This document shows positions 9,762 to 18,016 of a stretch of DNA of 57,940 nt, piece after piece (position 1 is the stretch's first letter; each line of letters opens with the position of its first letter). The notes below the pieces were generated by a model. That model was not told where the DNA came from. It saw only the letters and a list, made by a program, of their open reading frames with translations, and ran no database searches. Both the position numbers and the translations under genes were made by a program. The DNA is from Bryobacterales bacterium (GTDB lineage Bacteria > Acidobacteriota > Terriglobia > Bryobacterales > Bryobacteraceae). The DNA lies in NCBI GenBank assembly GCA_003132905.1, contig PKZC01000396.1:1-57940 (forward strand), read 5' to 3'.

Positions 9762-10252
9762 GATGTAATGAGTTCCTCCAATCGAAACCTCCCGATGCGA
9801 TACACCTGCCGCAGCGCTTCACGGAATTCATCCTCGGCCCTGGCTTCCATTCTCGCTTCGAGCGCCCGTAGAATATCGACTTTGGTACTGCCCTTCACGG
9901 CCAACAGGAAAGGAAATCCAAACCGGCTGCGGTAGGCCGCATTCAGACGATGGAGACGCTCGAATTCGCTGGGCGTCAAACTGTCCAAACCCGCTCCTGC
10001 CTGCTCTTCAGTAGAAGCCTGGCTCAACCGCGCACGTGACCCGAGATCCGGATGTGCCTTCAAGAGCGCGAGACTCTCGGCAAATGTGGCACGCTCCACC
10101 TGTTCCACCATGGCCCGCTGCAGCCCGTCCAAGCTGTCGAACGGATGTGCGTCCCAGGCGCGTTCAGCCACCCAGGCGGAATCTTCGAAGATCCAGCCAA
10201 CGGTGCGAACGAAACCTTCTTGATCAAGCTGATTCAACTCGCCGATAGTCAC
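9758..10252 (-). CDS. uraD: OHCU decarboxylase
   Basis: 2-oxo-4-hydroxy-4-carboxy-5-ureidoimidazoline decarboxylase yields S-(+)-allantoin. From a GTG at 10252 the protein has 164 residues, the normal size. The catalytic histidine is in KAHPDLGSR and the following STEEQAGAGLDSL is also a family signature. The reading frame stays open upstream to 10483, but that stretch overlaps guaD, has no family similarity and would nearly double the N-terminus, so I rejected it. Start choice is limited: the GTG lies seven bases after the guaD stop, with GAGGAG rather far upstream. Cytosolic, in the same operon as uox and uraH. Confidence 0.88.
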   Translation of the reverse strand: MTIGELNQLDQEGFVRTVGWIFEDSAWVAERAWDAHPFDSLDGLQRAMVEQVERATFAESLALLKAHPDLGSRARLSQASTEEQAGAGLDSLTPSEFERLHRLNAAYRSRFGFPFLLAVKGSTKVDILRALEARMEARAEDEFREALRQVYRIGRFRLEELITS

Positions 10253-10259
10253 AACGCCG

Positions 10260-11585
10260 TCATCGCTCCTCCGCGGCCGCGGCGCGGTAGACAATGGAAC
10301 CTTCCACGCGAACCTCCCGCACGCTCTCCGCGCCGGCCAGTGTGAAGAGGGCTGCCAACATGCGCTCCGGACTTTGTTGCCGCTCGAGGACGGCGGCGAG
10401 CGGGCTATCGGCGGGCGGGCGAAGATACACAAGGTCGGCCGATTTCCCAATGCGAAAATCGCCGGTCTCCGACGCCAGCCCAAGCGCCTCGGCTCCGGCC
10501 AGCGTCGCTAGATAAAGCAAATGGCCGGCATCCAGAAGCATTCCATCGGCAGCGAGTCGCTGCAACAAGTACGCTTGCAATCCTTCCTTGAGCATGCCGA
10601 ATCCGATTCCGCCTCCGACATCCGTTCCCAAGGCGCATCGGACGCCGGCCTGGATGTGGCGCTTCAATGGAAACAGGCCACTGCCGAGAGCGGCATTGCT
10701 GCTGGGACAATGCGCCACCGCTGCGCCACTCGAAGCCAGCCGATCCAGTTCGGAATCGGTGGGATGAACATCATGCGCCATCACAGCGCCCGGGCGGTTG
10801 AGCCCGAACCGCTCGTACACCCCCAGGTAATCGGGAGCCCAAGGAAAGAGGCGCGCTACGTCCGCAATTTCCTGCAAATTTTCATTGAGATGCGTTTGCA
10901 AGAGAAGCCCGTCATGTTCGCGCAGCAGCGTTTGGCAAACTTCCAACATGGCCTCGGAAGTGGAAAGCGCGAAGCGCGGCGTAACCGCGTACTTCAAGCG
11001 GCCGTGGCTATGGAAGCGCTCGATCAGTAAGCTACTCTCGCGATAGGCGCGCTCCGGCGTTTGATGTAGTTCGGGAAGCAATCCACGATCCGACAGCACC
11101 TGTCCCGCCACGATCCGAAGCCCCGCTGTGTCGCCCGCTTCAAACAACGCGGCCGTTGCGGGAGCAAAGTGCGCGCCGAAGACCAAAGCCGTCGTGGTGC
11201 CGTGCGACGCCAGCGCGTGCACAAAGCCGCGCGCCACATTGCATGCGTAGGAATGATCCGCCATGCGTGCTTCTTCGGGAAGCGCGCAATGTTCCAGCCA
11301 ACCCAGCAGAGACCAGCCCAAGCCACCGAGAACGCGGAGCTGCGGGAAGTGAATGTGCGTATCGATGAAACCAGGCAATAGAAAGCCGCCGCGGTGATCC
11401 ACAGTCGGAATATCTGGATGTGCATCGCGCAAGGCGCTGTAATCGCCGCAGCCTGCTACGTGCCCATCGCGGATCAGCAAGCCGCCATCGGCGAAGCTCT
11501 CAAGCGCGCTGCTCTCTTGAAACGGATTGCGCGGCGTGTGAAACAGGGGCGCGCGCAGCAGTTCGCCCCGATGCGAAGGAGTCAC
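10260..11585 (-). CDS. guaD: Guanine deaminase
   Basis: Guanine deaminase converts guanine to xanthine and so feeds the xanthine dehydrogenase encoded just upstream. The 441-residue amidohydrolase-superfamily protein has the zinc-binding H77 and H79 in PGFIDTHIHFPQ, later histidines in LLLQTHLNENLQE and VMAHDVH, and the aspartate in ALGTDVGGG. The HCPSSNAALGSGLF segment is typical of guanine deaminases. The GTG start overlaps the xdhB stop by four bases. Confidence 0.92.
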   Translation of the reverse strand: MTPSHRGELLRAPLFHTPRNPFQESSALESFADGGLLIRDGHVAGCGDYSALRDAHPDIPTVDHRGGFLLPGFIDTHIHFPQLRVLGGLGWSLLGWLEHCALPEEARMADHSYACNVARGFVHALASHGTTTALVFGAHFAPATAALFEAGDTAGLRIVAGQVLSDRGLLPELHQTPERAYRESSLLIERFHSHGRLKYAVTPRFALSTSEAMLEVCQTLLREHDGLLLQTHLNENLQEIADVARLFPWAPDYLGVYERFGLNRPGAVMAHDVHPTDSELDRLASSGAAVAHCPSSNAALGSGLFPLKRHIQAGVRCALGTDVGGGIGFGMLKEGLQAYLLQRLAADGMLLDAGHLLYLATLAGAEALGLASETGDFRIGKSADLVYLRPPADSPLAAVLERQQSPERMLAALFTLAGAESVREVRVEGSIVYRAAAAEER

Positions 11586-13903
11586 TCGGTGGCACCAACC
11601 GGACTGACCTGCGATTCCCGCTCGGCGCGCGCTCGCTGTACCGCGAAAAACACTCTCTCGGGCGTGGCAGGACTTTCCAACGCCACTGGACCGCCCGTCC
11701 CGAACGCAGCGATAGCGTCCCGAATCGCTTCGCGGACTGAGATGGCTAACATCAGCGGAGGTTCACCTACGGCTTTGCTGCCGAAAATAGTGCCGGGCTC
11801 GGCGGCTCGTTCGAGGAAGTTGACTTCGAAAATATCCGGGATTTCTGTCCACGACGGCAGTTTGTATGTGGACGCGCCCGCAGTGGCCAGGCGACCCTCG
11901 GAATCCCAAACCAGTTCTTCCAAGGTCAGCCAACCAACGCCTTGAATGAATCCGCCTTCGATCTGGCCGCGATCTACCAGCGGAGACACCGAATCGCCGA
12001 CGTCTTCCAGGATGTCGGTTCTCAAGAGGCGATAGTCGCCGGTGAAGCCGTCCACTTCGACTTCGGAAACCGCGGCGGCATAGGCGAAGTAATGGAACGG
12101 CTGACCCTGGCCGGCTTTCGGATCGTAATGAATATCGGGCGTCCTGTAATAGCCGTGCGCGAAAAGCGGAACTCGCTGGCGATAAGCCGCCTCGCAAACG
12201 TTTGCGAACGGAATCGCTCGCTGCTGCTCACCTTTGGGAAATACAAGGCCTTGGGAAAATTCGACGGCCTCAAAATCGCAGTGAAGCAGCGTGCAGGCAA
12301 CTTGCGCCAAACGGCTTTCGAGCTCGGAGCAGGCATCGGCCACGGCCGCGCCGTTCAAGTCGGTCCCGGCCGATGCAGCCGTCGCGGAAGTGTTCGGAAC
12401 CTTGTCGGTGCGCGTGGACATGACACGCACGTTTTCCAGATTGAGCCCCAAACTTTCCGCAGCGATCTGCTGGATTTTGGTGTGCAGCCCTTGTCCCATT
12501 TCCGCGCCGCCGTGATTCACCTGCACGCTGCCATCGCGGTAGATCAACACCAGCGCCGCGCCCTGGTTGAAAAACGTTGCAGTGAAGGAAATCCCGAACT
12601 TCACGGGAGTAATGGCGAGCCCGCGTTTGGAGTGGGGATGGCGTGTGTTCCAACTATCAATTTCCTCGCGCCGCGGGCCGAACGCGCTCGATTCCTTGAG
12701 CTGGCGCCAGATGACTTCGATGCGGCCCGCACCCTTGACAGGCTGACCGTATGGCGTGATGTCGCCATCGCGATAGAAATTGCGCTCGCGAACCACGTCC
12801 GGCGGCAAGCCCAGCCTGCGTGCCGCCTGATCGAGAATATCTTCGATCACCAGCATGCCCTGGGGACCTCCGAAGCCCCGAAAGGCGGTCTGCGAAGTCT
12901 TATGGGTCCGACAGATCAAGCCAGTGAGTTCGGCCGCAGGCAGCAGGTAGGCATTGTCGCAATGAAACAGCGCGCGCGAAAGCACCGGCTCGGATAGATC
13001 GAGGCTCCAGCCGCCGTCGGAATAAAGCGAAATTCTCACGCCTTCCAGACGACCGTTCTTGGCGAATCCAGCTTGGTAGCGCGCCAGAAACGGATGACGC
13101 TTGCCGGTAAGCGCGAAATCCAACGCGCGCGTGAGCCTGACACGCACGGGCCGCCTGGTCTTCCACGCACCCAGCGCCGCGATGGCGGCCCACGGATTCG
13201 CTTGCACTTCTTTGCCGCCGAAAGCGCCTCCCATGCGCAAACATTCTACGGTCACTCTGTTGCGCGGGATTCCCAGGACGCGCGCGATCACCTCTTGTGT
13301 TTCGGTGGGATGCTGTGTGGAGGAATGCGCCGCGATACCGCCCGTTTCATCCAGCCAAGCAATCGCGCACTGCGTCTCGAGATAGAAATGTTCCTGCCCG
13401 CCGATCTTCAATTCGCCTTCAAAGCGCAACGGGCTGGATTCAATTACCGAAGCATCCCCGCGAGCCAGCCGCAGTGGAGCGGAGTGAAAACTTCCCTCGG
13501 CAATGGCGTTCTCGATGGTCAAGATTGCCGGTAGCGGTTCGTATTCCACCAACGCTCGGCCCGCGCCCCGCTGCGCCGCTTGCAGAGTTTCACCGAGCAC
13601 CCAGGCGACAGGCTGGCTATGATACAGCACCTCAGTTGGAAAGAGCGGTTCATCGTGCCGGTTCGATCCCGAATCGCCCTCGCCGGGGACATCCGCGCCG
13701 GTCAGAACGGTGGCGACTCCTGGTTCCTCTAAAGCCGACGAAACATCCAAAGCCTTGACCAGCGCGTGAGCGTGAGGCGCGATCACGGGCCAGGCGTGCA
13801 AGACTCGCGGAAAGCGCAGCAGCAGATCGTCGGTATAGAGTGCGTCGCCCGTTACGTGGTCGCGGGCGCTTTCGTGCGGGACCGCCTGTCCTGCGATTTT
13901 CAA
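11582..13903 (-). CDS. xdhB: Xanthine dehydrogenase, molybdopterin-binding subunit
   Basis: The large subunit carries the molybdenum cofactor and oxidises hypoxanthine and xanthine to urate. From the TTG at 13903 it has 773 residues, the normal length. Motifs include MGGAFGGKE, AFRGFGGPQGM, GAEMGQGLHTKIQQ and, near the C-terminus, KAVGEPPL with the expected catalytic glutamate. The TTG overlaps the xdhA stop (TTGA) and has GGGAGG seven bases upstream. A longer reading to 14158 would duplicate xdhA sequence in another frame and is rejected. No xdhC-type MoCo insertase gene is visible in the window. Confidence 0.92.
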   Translation of the reverse strand: MKIAGQAVPHESARDHVTGDALYTDDLLLRFPRVLHAWPVIAPHAHALVKALDVSSALEEPGVATVLTGADVPGEGDSGSNRHDEPLFPTEVLYHSQPVAWVLGETLQAAQRGAGRALVEYEPLPAILTIENAIAEGSFHSAPLRLARGDASVIESSPLRFEGELKIGGQEHFYLETQCAIAWLDETGGIAAHSSTQHPTETQEVIARVLGIPRNRVTVECLRMGGAFGGKEVQANPWAAIAALGAWKTRRPVRVRLTRALDFALTGKRHPFLARYQAGFAKNGRLEGVRISLYSDGGWSLDLSEPVLSRALFHCDNAYLLPAAELTGLICRTHKTSQTAFRGFGGPQGMLVIEDILDQAARRLGLPPDVVRERNFYRDGDITPYGQPVKGAGRIEVIWRQLKESSAFGPRREEIDSWNTRHPHSKRGLAITPVKFGISFTATFFNQGAALVLIYRDGSVQVNHGGAEMGQGLHTKIQQIAAESLGLNLENVRVMSTRTDKVPNTSATAASAGTDLNGAAVADACSELESRLAQVACTLLHCDFEAVEFSQGLVFPKGEQQRAIPFANVCEAAYRQRVPLFAHGYYRTPDIHYDPKAGQGQPFHYFAYAAAVSEVEVDGFTGDYRLLRTDILEDVGDSVSPLVDRGQIEGGFIQGVGWLTLEELVWDSEGRLATAGASTYKLPSWTEIPDIFEVNFLERAAEPGTIFGSKAVGEPPLMLAISVREAIRDAIAAFGTGGPVALESPATPERVFFAVQRARAERESQVSPVGATE

Positions 13904-15312
13904 GCAGCCGCCTCCCGCCGCTCCCACAGAAACTTGGCGACCAAACTTTTCGCGACAGCGAGCCGGTAATCCGCCGAGCCCCGGTGATCGCCGATCGGAT
14001 GGAGCGTTTGATCGAGCGTAGCTTGCACGCGCTCTACCGCGGCATCGTTCCAGCGCTGGCCAAGCACCGCCGCTTCGGCATTGAGCGCGCGCATTGGAAC
14101 CGCCGCCACGCCACCGAATGCGAACCGAGCCCTCGCGATTTTTCCCGTCGCGTCCCAATCCATCGCCATGGCTCCAGCAATGGTGCTGATGTCATCCATC
14201 CGCCGTTTCGCGACTTTGTAAAACCGCACGAACTCCGGAAGGGGCTTGGGAATTTCGATCGCGAGGATGAGTTCATCGGACGCCAGCAGCGTGCGACGGT
14301 AGTCCGTAAAAAACGAAGCCAACGGAACCTGTCGACTCCCGCGCTGGCTCGCCAGGTGAAGCGTTGCATCGAGCGCCAGCAACAACGGCGCTCCATCGCC
14401 AATGGGCGAGGCAGTGGCGAGATTCCCGCCGAGCGTGGCCCGGTTACGCAACGGCGGGGATGCGAACAATCGTAGCCATTGTCGAAACACCTGCGGCGCC
14501 GTGCTCCAGTGGGTCGCGATTTCGCCCAGCGGAAGCGCCGCGCCGATGGTAATGGAGAGCGCGGTTTCGGAAAACTCGCGCAACTCCGAGAGGGCCTCCA
14601 CGCTCACCAGGTGATTCCAACGCCGCGAGCGCAAATTCGATTCAACCACCAGATCTGTGCCGCCGGAAATTAAGCGGGCGTCGGGATCGGCCGCGAGTAT
14701 CGACAGGCATTGGTCCAGGCTGCCAGGCCGCGAGAATCGTGAGCCACCGCTTTCATATTCGATGGCTTTGAGTTGCGGCCCCGGCCGTGCCAGGCGATCG
14801 AGAAATTTTCCCGCCGGCGCCGGTCCGAGCGATAACGCGGCATCGCGGATGGGCCGATATCCAGTGCACCTGCATAGATTGCCGCCCAGTTCGTCGAGAT
14901 CGCATGGTCCGCTGCGTCCGGGCCGGTACTGTTCGGCGAACAAGCTCATCACGAAGCCAGGCGTACAGTATCCACACTGAGAACCGCCACCCGAAGCCAT
15001 CGCCTGCTGAACTTCAGCCAGTTTTCCATCGGCCGCCAAGGCCTCCACGGTATATACTTCTTGTCCCGCCGCCATCGGCGCCAGCATCAGACAGCTATTC
15101 ACGGCGCGGTATTCGCTGCGGCCGGCGCGATCGGCTACGAGAACCACGGTGCATGCGCCACATTCGCCTTCCGCGCAGCCTTCCTTCGCTCCTGTCAGCC
15201 CCTGCTCGCGTATAAAGTCGAGAAGCGTAGTCTGCACATCAACACCATGGACGGAAACTGGGCGGTTATTGAGTAAGAAGTCCGGGGATTGCGAGCGATT
15301 ATCGGTCTTCAT
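13900..15312 (-). CDS. xdhA: Xanthine dehydrogenase, 2Fe-2S/FAD subunit
   Basis: The small subunit passes electrons from the molybdenum site through two 2Fe-2S clusters and FAD to NAD. The 470-residue protein shows the plant-type ferredoxin motif CAEGECGAC (C46, C51, C54) with C74, the second cluster CGYCTPG (C113, C116) and CRCTGY (C147, C149), then the FAD domain around ISGGTDLVVE and RNRATLGGNLATASP. It heads the ten-gene purine operon. The 132 bases in front of it contain an AT-rich stretch and a perfect palindrome. Confidence 0.93.
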   Translation of the reverse strand: MKTDNRSQSPDFLLNNRPVSVHGVDVQTTLLDFIREQGLTGAKEGCAEGECGACTVVLVADRAGRSEYRAVNSCLMLAPMAAGQEVYTVEALAADGKLAEVQQAMASGGGSQCGYCTPGFVMSLFAEQYRPGRSGPCDLDELGGNLCRCTGYRPIRDAALSLGPAPAGKFLDRLARPGPQLKAIEYESGGSRFSRPGSLDQCLSILAADPDARLISGGTDLVVESNLRSRRWNHLVSVEALSELREFSETALSITIGAALPLGEIATHWSTAPQVFRQWLRLFASPPLRNRATLGGNLATASPIGDGAPLLLALDATLHLASQRGSRQVPLASFFTDYRRTLLASDELILAIEIPKPLPEFVRFYKVAKRRMDDISTIAGAMAMDWDATGKIARARFAFGGVAAVPMRALNAEAAVLGQRWNDAAVERVQATLDQTLHPIGDHRGSADYRLAVAKSLVAKFLWERREAAA

Positions 15313-15371
15313 TTCCCTGCTCGATCTTCTGAGCGCTCTGCGGCAGACGGGCGGGCGACGAAGTCCTGCTC

Positions 15372-15386
15372 AAGGGAACATCCCTT
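15372..15386. promoter_or_regulatory. Candidate operator: 15-bp palindrome before the purine operon
   Basis: The sequence aaggga-aca-tccctt is a perfect 6-bp inverted repeat around three bases, 60 bases before xdhA. On the minus strand an AT-rich TATATT (plus coordinates 15408-15413) lies just upstream and could be a -10 element; I see no matching -35. If so, the palindrome is shortly downstream of the transcription start, where a repressor would block elongation. No regulator gene is encoded in the island. The site is seen; its role is inferred. Confidence 0.35.
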
Positions 15387-15444
15387 AAAACCCTATTCTT
15401 TTTACTAAATATATCATGGCCCACTGGAGCCGGAGGGGATCTGC

Positions 15445-16692
15445 TCAGGTGGCGGAACTGAGAATCCAGCGCGCGGCTTTGTCGGCCAACCGGTCGAGGG
15501 CCTGCACTGACATTTCGAGGTGCTCTTCCCGGGTGTCTTCAATTTTGTTGTGGCTGATGCCCTTTAGCGATTGCACAAACATCATCACGGTGGGGATCCC
15601 CGCGCGCGCTACTTCCGCGGCGTCGTGAAGCGGGCCAGAGGGCAGACGATGCGCCGCACCCGCGACCTCGCGCACAGCCTCTTCGCAAAAACCGAGCAGC
15701 GTGGGGTGGAACGCAATGGGTTCGATACTCCAGATGCGCGACCATTCCACCGTACATTTCTCTTCGCGAGCAAAACGTTCACTCGCTTCCCGCGCCTCGC
15801 GATACATGCCCGCCAGCACCTGCGCGTCCAAATCGCGCTGATCGAGCGTGGTTTCGCAGCGACCTACTACCGCTGTCACAATCCCGGGAAATGTCTTCAC
15901 GCTTCCCATGGTGCAAACAGCGTCCTTGTGTTTGCCCGCGATGGAGCGAATTTCCAGCGCCAGCTTTGCGGCGGCAGCCAAGGCGTCATGCCGTGCATTC
16001 ATGGGCGTCGATCCCGAGTGCGCCTCCTGGCCCAAAAAGGTGACGGCATGCCGCTCCACGCCTTTGGTTCCCAACACGACGCCCAACGGTAGACTCATAC
16101 CTTCTAGAACGGGGCCCTGCTCGATGTGCAATTCCAGATAAGCCGCTGCGTTCTTCTGTTCTATGGTCGCTTCGGGAAAGCGACTGATCGGAAAGCCGCA
16201 GCGTTCCACTGCATCTTCCAGACGGATGCCGTCCTTGTCGGTACGGACGCGGTCGGCTTCGATGCTGGCAGTTCCCGCGAACGCCGACGATCCGAGCAGG
16301 CTGCGCCCAAAGCGCGCGCCCTCTTCATCGGCCCAGTCAACTATACGTACAGTGACGGGTGGATGGCCGTCGAACTCTTCCGCGAAACGCCGCAGCACCG
16401 CAAGACCGGACGTGACCCCCAGGCTTCCATCCAGCCAGCCGCCGTTCGGCACGGAATCAAGGTGGCCGCCGATGATCAAAGTCTTTTCCGACGCGCCAGC
16501 CAGCGTGGTCCAGCTATTTCCGGCGGCATCGTAATGATGTTTCACTGGAAGGTAATTGATCTTGGATTGAAACCACTGGCGAGCTTTGAGCCACGTGTCC
16601 GTCCACGCCACACGCTGCGCGCCGTTGCCGTCGCTCGTCAGTTCGCGCAGTTCCTTCAGTTCCGCGATGGTGCGTTTCGAATCCAGGCTCAT
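15445..16692 (-). CDS. M20-family amidohydrolase, candidate beta-ureidopropionase
   Basis: This 415-residue enzyme is the third allantoate-amidohydrolase/carbamoylase paralogue in the island. Metal-site motifs are H77 and D88 in GGHLDSVPNGGWLDG, DEEGARFG, H189 in LHIEQGP, and ISHNKIEDT near the end, where the other two paralogues have SHRPDE or SHHPDE. It is divergent from preT-preA-hydA, so hydrolysis of N-carbamoyl-beta-alanine to beta-alanine, CO2 and ammonia is the missing last step of the reductive uracil pathway. N-carbamoyl-L-amino acid hydrolase is the main alternative. I start at the ATG at 16692; the frame is open to 16725 but only via a TTG. It ends 132 bases before xdhA on the same strand, so some read-through into the purine operon is possible. 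Confidence 0.8.
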   Translation of the reverse strand: MSLDSKRTIAELKELRELTSDGNGAQRVAWTDTWLKARQWFQSKINYLPVKHHYDAAGNSWTTLAGASEKTLIIGGHLDSVPNGGWLDGSLGVTSGLAVLRRFAEEFDGHPPVTVRIVDWADEEGARFGRSLLGSSAFAGTASIEADRVRTDKDGIRLEDAVERCGFPISRFPEATIEQKNAAAYLELHIEQGPVLEGMSLPLGVVLGTKGVERHAVTFLGQEAHSGSTPMNARHDALAAAAKLALEIRSIAGKHKDAVCTMGSVKTFPGIVTAVVGRCETTLDQRDLDAQVLAGMYREAREASERFAREEKCTVEWSRIWSIEPIAFHPTLLGFCEEAVREVAGAAHRLPSGPLHDAAEVARAGIPTVMMFVQSLKGISHNKIEDTREEHLEMSVQALDRLADKAARWILSSAT

Positions 16693-16712
16693 GACGCGTG
16701 GTTCACCACAGC

Positions 16713-16726
16713 ATTGTAGCTGCAAT
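16713..16726. promoter_or_regulatory. Imperfect palindrome between divergent pyrimidine genes
   Basis: ATTGTAGCTGCAAT differs from its reverse complement only at one symmetric pair. It sits in the 70-base space between the divergent M20 hydrolase and preT, a natural place for a shared operator. No clear -35/-10 pair could be assigned. Low-confidence inference. Confidence 0.25.
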
Positions 16727-16762
16727 TGGACGGAGCGGCCATTCGTTTGGTAGACCTAGAGG

Positions 16763-18016
16763 ATGGGCGACGCGGTTCCGTTTGCATTTCAGGACAGCGC
16801 GGAGGTTGCCCGGCGATTTCCCGATCTGCATCCCGCTTTCGATTCCAACGAAGCGCTGACGGAGGCCAACCGCTGCCTCAATTGCTTCGACGCGCCCTGC
16901 GCGGCAGCTTGTCCCACGCACATCGACGTGCCGCGTTTTATCAAGAAAATCACCACTGGAAACTTGATGGGATCGGCGCTGACCATATTGGACGCAAACA
17001 TTTTGGGCGCCAGTTGTTCCCGCGTCTGTCCCGTGAAAGTGCTGTGCGAGGGCGCCTGTGTGATGCTGCGCTATAACAAGCAGCCCATCGCCATCGGACG
17101 CCTGCAACGCCACGCGATGGATCATTTTGTGGAGCGGGGCGCGAAACTGCCCACGAAATCGGGCCAGAAGCGCGATCAAAAGATTGTGTGTATTGGCGCG
17201 GGTCCCGCATCGCTGGCTTGTGCCGCGGAACTGGCGCAGCGCGGATTTACCGTCACCGTAATCGAACGGCGTCCGCTGCCGGGCGGCTTGAATACGTACG
17301 GTGTCGCGGAGTACAAACTGCGCACGCCCGATAGTCTTCGCGAAGTCGCGATGATTCGCGAACTGGGTGTCGAATTCCGCTTCGGGATTTCGATCGAAGA
17401 TGAGAACGATCTCGTCGCTCTCGAAAGGAAATACGATGCGATCTTTGTGGGCATCGGCTTGGGCGCAATGAACCAGTTGCTTATTCCCGGCGCGAATCAT
17501 CCCGACGTCGTCGACGCGTTGGAGTTTATCGCAAGGTACAAGGCGGCGGGCGATATGAAAGTAGGAAATAGCGTGGTGGTGGTGGGCGCGGGGAACACGG
17601 CCATCGACGCAGCCAACGCCGCTCGGAGAATGGGCGCGGATCGCGTAACCATTGTTTATCGGCGGACCGAAAGCGACATGCCGGCTTTCGGCTTCGAGTA
17701 TGAACATGCCAAACAGGAGGGTGTCGTATTTGAGTGGCTCGCTCAACCGGTCGCCATTCACACGGACGCAGCGTCGGGGCGCATTGCGTCGCTGGAATGC
17801 GTTCGATCGGGTTCCAATTTTCATTTGCCGTGCGACATGGTGATCCCAGCCATCGGACAAGCGCCGCTCGGGTCTTTCTTGGAACGTAACCGCAGTCCGA
17901 AGATTTATTCCGGCGGCGACTGCGTAAATGGCGGCCGTGAAGTGGTGGATGCCGTGGCGGACGGAAAGCGCGCCGCAATGGCGATCGCAAGCTCCTTCGA
18001 GGCCACTTATGCCTGA
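16763..18016 (+). CDS. preT: NAD-dependent dihydropyrimidine dehydrogenase subunit PreT
   Basis: PreT is the electron-input subunit of bacterial dihydropyrimidine dehydrogenase, which reduces uracil and thymine. The 417-residue protein has the N-terminal Fe-S region (C38, C41, C46, C50 in CLNCFDAPCAAACP; C85, C89, C95, C99 in CSRVCPVKVLCEGAC), the FAD motif IGAGPAS near 144-150 with PGGLNTYGV, and the nucleotide motif VVGAGNTAIDAANAARRMGA. Length matches E. coli PreT. GAGG abuts the ATG directly, an unusually short spacing, but a stop codon just upstream leaves no earlier start. It overlaps preA by eight bases. Confidence 0.92.
   Translation: MGDAVPFAFQDSAEVARRFPDLHPAFDSNEALTEANRCLNCFDAPCAAACPTHIDVPRFIKKITTGNLMGSALTILDANILGASCSRVCPVKVLCEGACVMLRYNKQPIAIGRLQRHAMDHFVERGAKLPTKSGQKRDQKIVCIGAGPASLACAAELAQRGFTVTVIERRPLPGGLNTYGVAEYKLRTPDSLREVAMIRELGVEFRFGISIEDENDLVALERKYDAIFVGIGLGAMNQLLIPGANHPDVVDALEFIARYKAAGDMKVGNSVVVVGAGNTAIDAANAARRMGADRVTIVYRRTESDMPAFGFEYEHAKQEGVVFEWLAQPVAIHTDAASGRIASLECVRSGSNFHLPCDMVIPAIGQAPLGSFLERNRSPKIYSGGDCVNGGREVVDAVADGKRAAMAIASSFEATYA

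Noticed and set aside
11942..12997. Long plus-strand open frame (351 codons) opposite xdhB
   Set aside because: Antisense to strong molybdopterin-subunit motifs; composition is that of a shadow frame.
13904..14158. N-terminal extension of xdhB
   Set aside because: It lies inside xdhA in another frame; the TTG at 13903 has GGGAGG and gives the normal family length.
15313..16762. Purine or xanthine riboswitch ahead of the nucleobase operons
   Set aside because: The intervals are 132 and 70 bases long and show no conserved three-way junction or other recognisable aptamer; only short palindromes.
17928..18008. N-terminal extension of preA
   Set aside because: It overlaps preT and is not part of the PreA family; the ATG at 18009 fits the family N-terminus.
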